Assembly: GCA_002339355.1 (NCBI GenBank)
Contig: DDKQ01000003.1
Coordinates: 1 to 6,533, forward strand
Direction: 5' to 3'
Source: Candidatus Subteraquimicrobium carltonvillense
GTDB lineage: Bacteria > Actinomycetota > Aquicultoria > Subteraquimicrobiales > Subteraquimicrobiaceae
Length of the DNA: 6,533 nt
The translations under genes and the position numbers were made by a program. The notes under the pieces were generated by a model. It was given only the letters and a program-made list of their open reading frames with translations, was not told the DNA's origin and ran no database searches. Shown one piece after another: positions 6,184-6,533 of this stretch; position 1 is the stretch's first letter; each line of letters begins with the position of its first letter.

Positions 6184-6218
6184 CGTATCCTGTATCTTGC
6201 ATCGTGTATCTTGTATCC
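6184..6218. repeat. Five tandem TGTATCY-like heptamers
   Basis: The run reads CGTATCC, TGTATCT, TGCATCG, TGTATCT, TGTATCC with no gaps, ending 4 nt before the ribosome binding site of the pyrophosphatase gene. It may be a decayed microsatellite-like intergenic repeat. A regulatory role is possible because of its position but nothing shows one. Confidence 0.6.
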
Positions 6219-6222
6219 AATT

Positions 6223-6227
6223 GGAGG
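6223..6227 (+). promoter_or_regulatory. Strong ribosome binding site for the pyrophosphatase gene
   Basis: GGAGG lies 4 nt before ATG 6232 and fixes the start. The spacing is short but the site is a perfect core Shine-Dalgarno. Confidence 0.7.
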
Positions 6228-6231
6228 TATT

Positions 6232-6533
6232 ATGTCAGAAACGGTGTATGTGATAGGGCACAAAAATCCAGATACGGATTCCATCTGCTCAGCAATCGCT
6301 TATGCCTATTTAAAGAACCACATTGAAGGCGACCATTACATTCCCGCTAGACTGGGCAAAATAGATAGGGAGACCGAATTTGTCCTCAATCATTTCAATC
6401 TTTCTCCCCCCGAGCTAATTCCCCACGTTAAAATTCGAGTCAAGGATGTTATGACTTCACCGGTAATCACCGCCCGTCCCGACACTCCCATTCGGGAGAT
6501 TGGCGAACTCCTTTACACTCACAAAATCAAATC
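6232..6533 (+). CDS. ppaC: Manganese-dependent inorganic pyrophosphatase with CBS insertion (3' end outside window)
   Basis: Only the first 100 residues are present; the frame is open at the window end. Family II pyrophosphatases (DHH superfamily) hydrolyse pyrophosphate to two phosphates in the cytoplasm and pull biosynthetic reactions forward. The first metal-binding motif is intact: GHKNPDTDS with H10, D14 and D16, corresponding to His9, Asp13 and Asp15 of Bacillus PpaC. ARLGKIDRETEFVLNHF (39-55) and the PPELI that follows are also typical of the family. From about residue 71 the sequence changes to VKDVMTSPVITARPDTP and continues as a CBS domain, so this is a CBS-PPase, a group known to be regulated by adenine nucleotides binding the CBS region. 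Whether a DRTGG domain and the C-terminal DHHA2 domain follow cannot be seen. It lies 229 nt after the helicase on the same strand; the intervening repeats argue for separate expression, though I see no clear promoter. Confidence 0.92.
   Translation, partial: MSETVYVIGHKNPDTDSICSAIAYAYLKNHIEGDHYIPARLGKIDRETEFVLNHFNLSPPELIPHVKIRVKDVMTSPVITARPDTPIREIGELLYTHKIK

Overview
The window suggests a Gram-positive-type bacterium, possibly a thermophilic anaerobe known mainly from metagenomes. The evidence is moderate GC, strong Shine-Dalgarno sites, a PcrA-type helicase with a C-terminal Tudor-like domain, and a family II CBS-pyrophosphatase. The lineage is inferred from gene content and is not firm.

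Layout. (1) Bases 48-181, plus strand: a short decayed gene resembling the N-terminal part of GxxExxY-family proteins. (2) Bases 199-2594, minus strand: a two-gene operon of an uncharacterised membrane-anchored protein followed, after 11 nt, by a cysteine-rich radical SAM protein of the PflA/PflX-like group. (3) Bases 2595-2804: a divergent intergenic region with a candidate promoter in each direction and, in the helicase leader, a perfect 8-bp stem hairpin followed by a T-rich run. (4) Bases 2805-6002, plus strand: a UvrD/PcrA superfamily 1A DNA helicase whose motif III is split by a 350-residue in-frame intein. (5) Bases 6003-6231: an AT-rich intergenic region with a 34-bp-periodic imperfect inverted repeat and a run of five heptamers. 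(6) Bases 6232 to the window end, plus strand: the start of a manganese-dependent inorganic pyrophosphatase with an inserted CBS region.

The centrepiece is the intein. It lies exactly between the motif III Gln and the following Ser of the helicase (GDDDQ / SIYGFRGAD), so the helicase should be inactive until splicing. Its splicing blocks look intact: Cys1, a TxxH block B, and a terminal His-Asn followed by Ser. The region between them has no LAGLIDADG or HNH motif that I can see. It contains instead a segment resembling the GIY-YIG nuclease fold in its K/R-I-G-x-T variant, then about 145 residues I cannot assign. Leucine codon use in the intein (12 of 24 TTA) differs sharply from the flanking exteins (about 6 of 75), which fits recent acquisition.

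The genes do not form one obvious pathway. The helicase serves repair, replication and transcription-conflict resolution, the pyrophosphatase is housekeeping, and the two minus-strand genes form a separate operon of unknown role.
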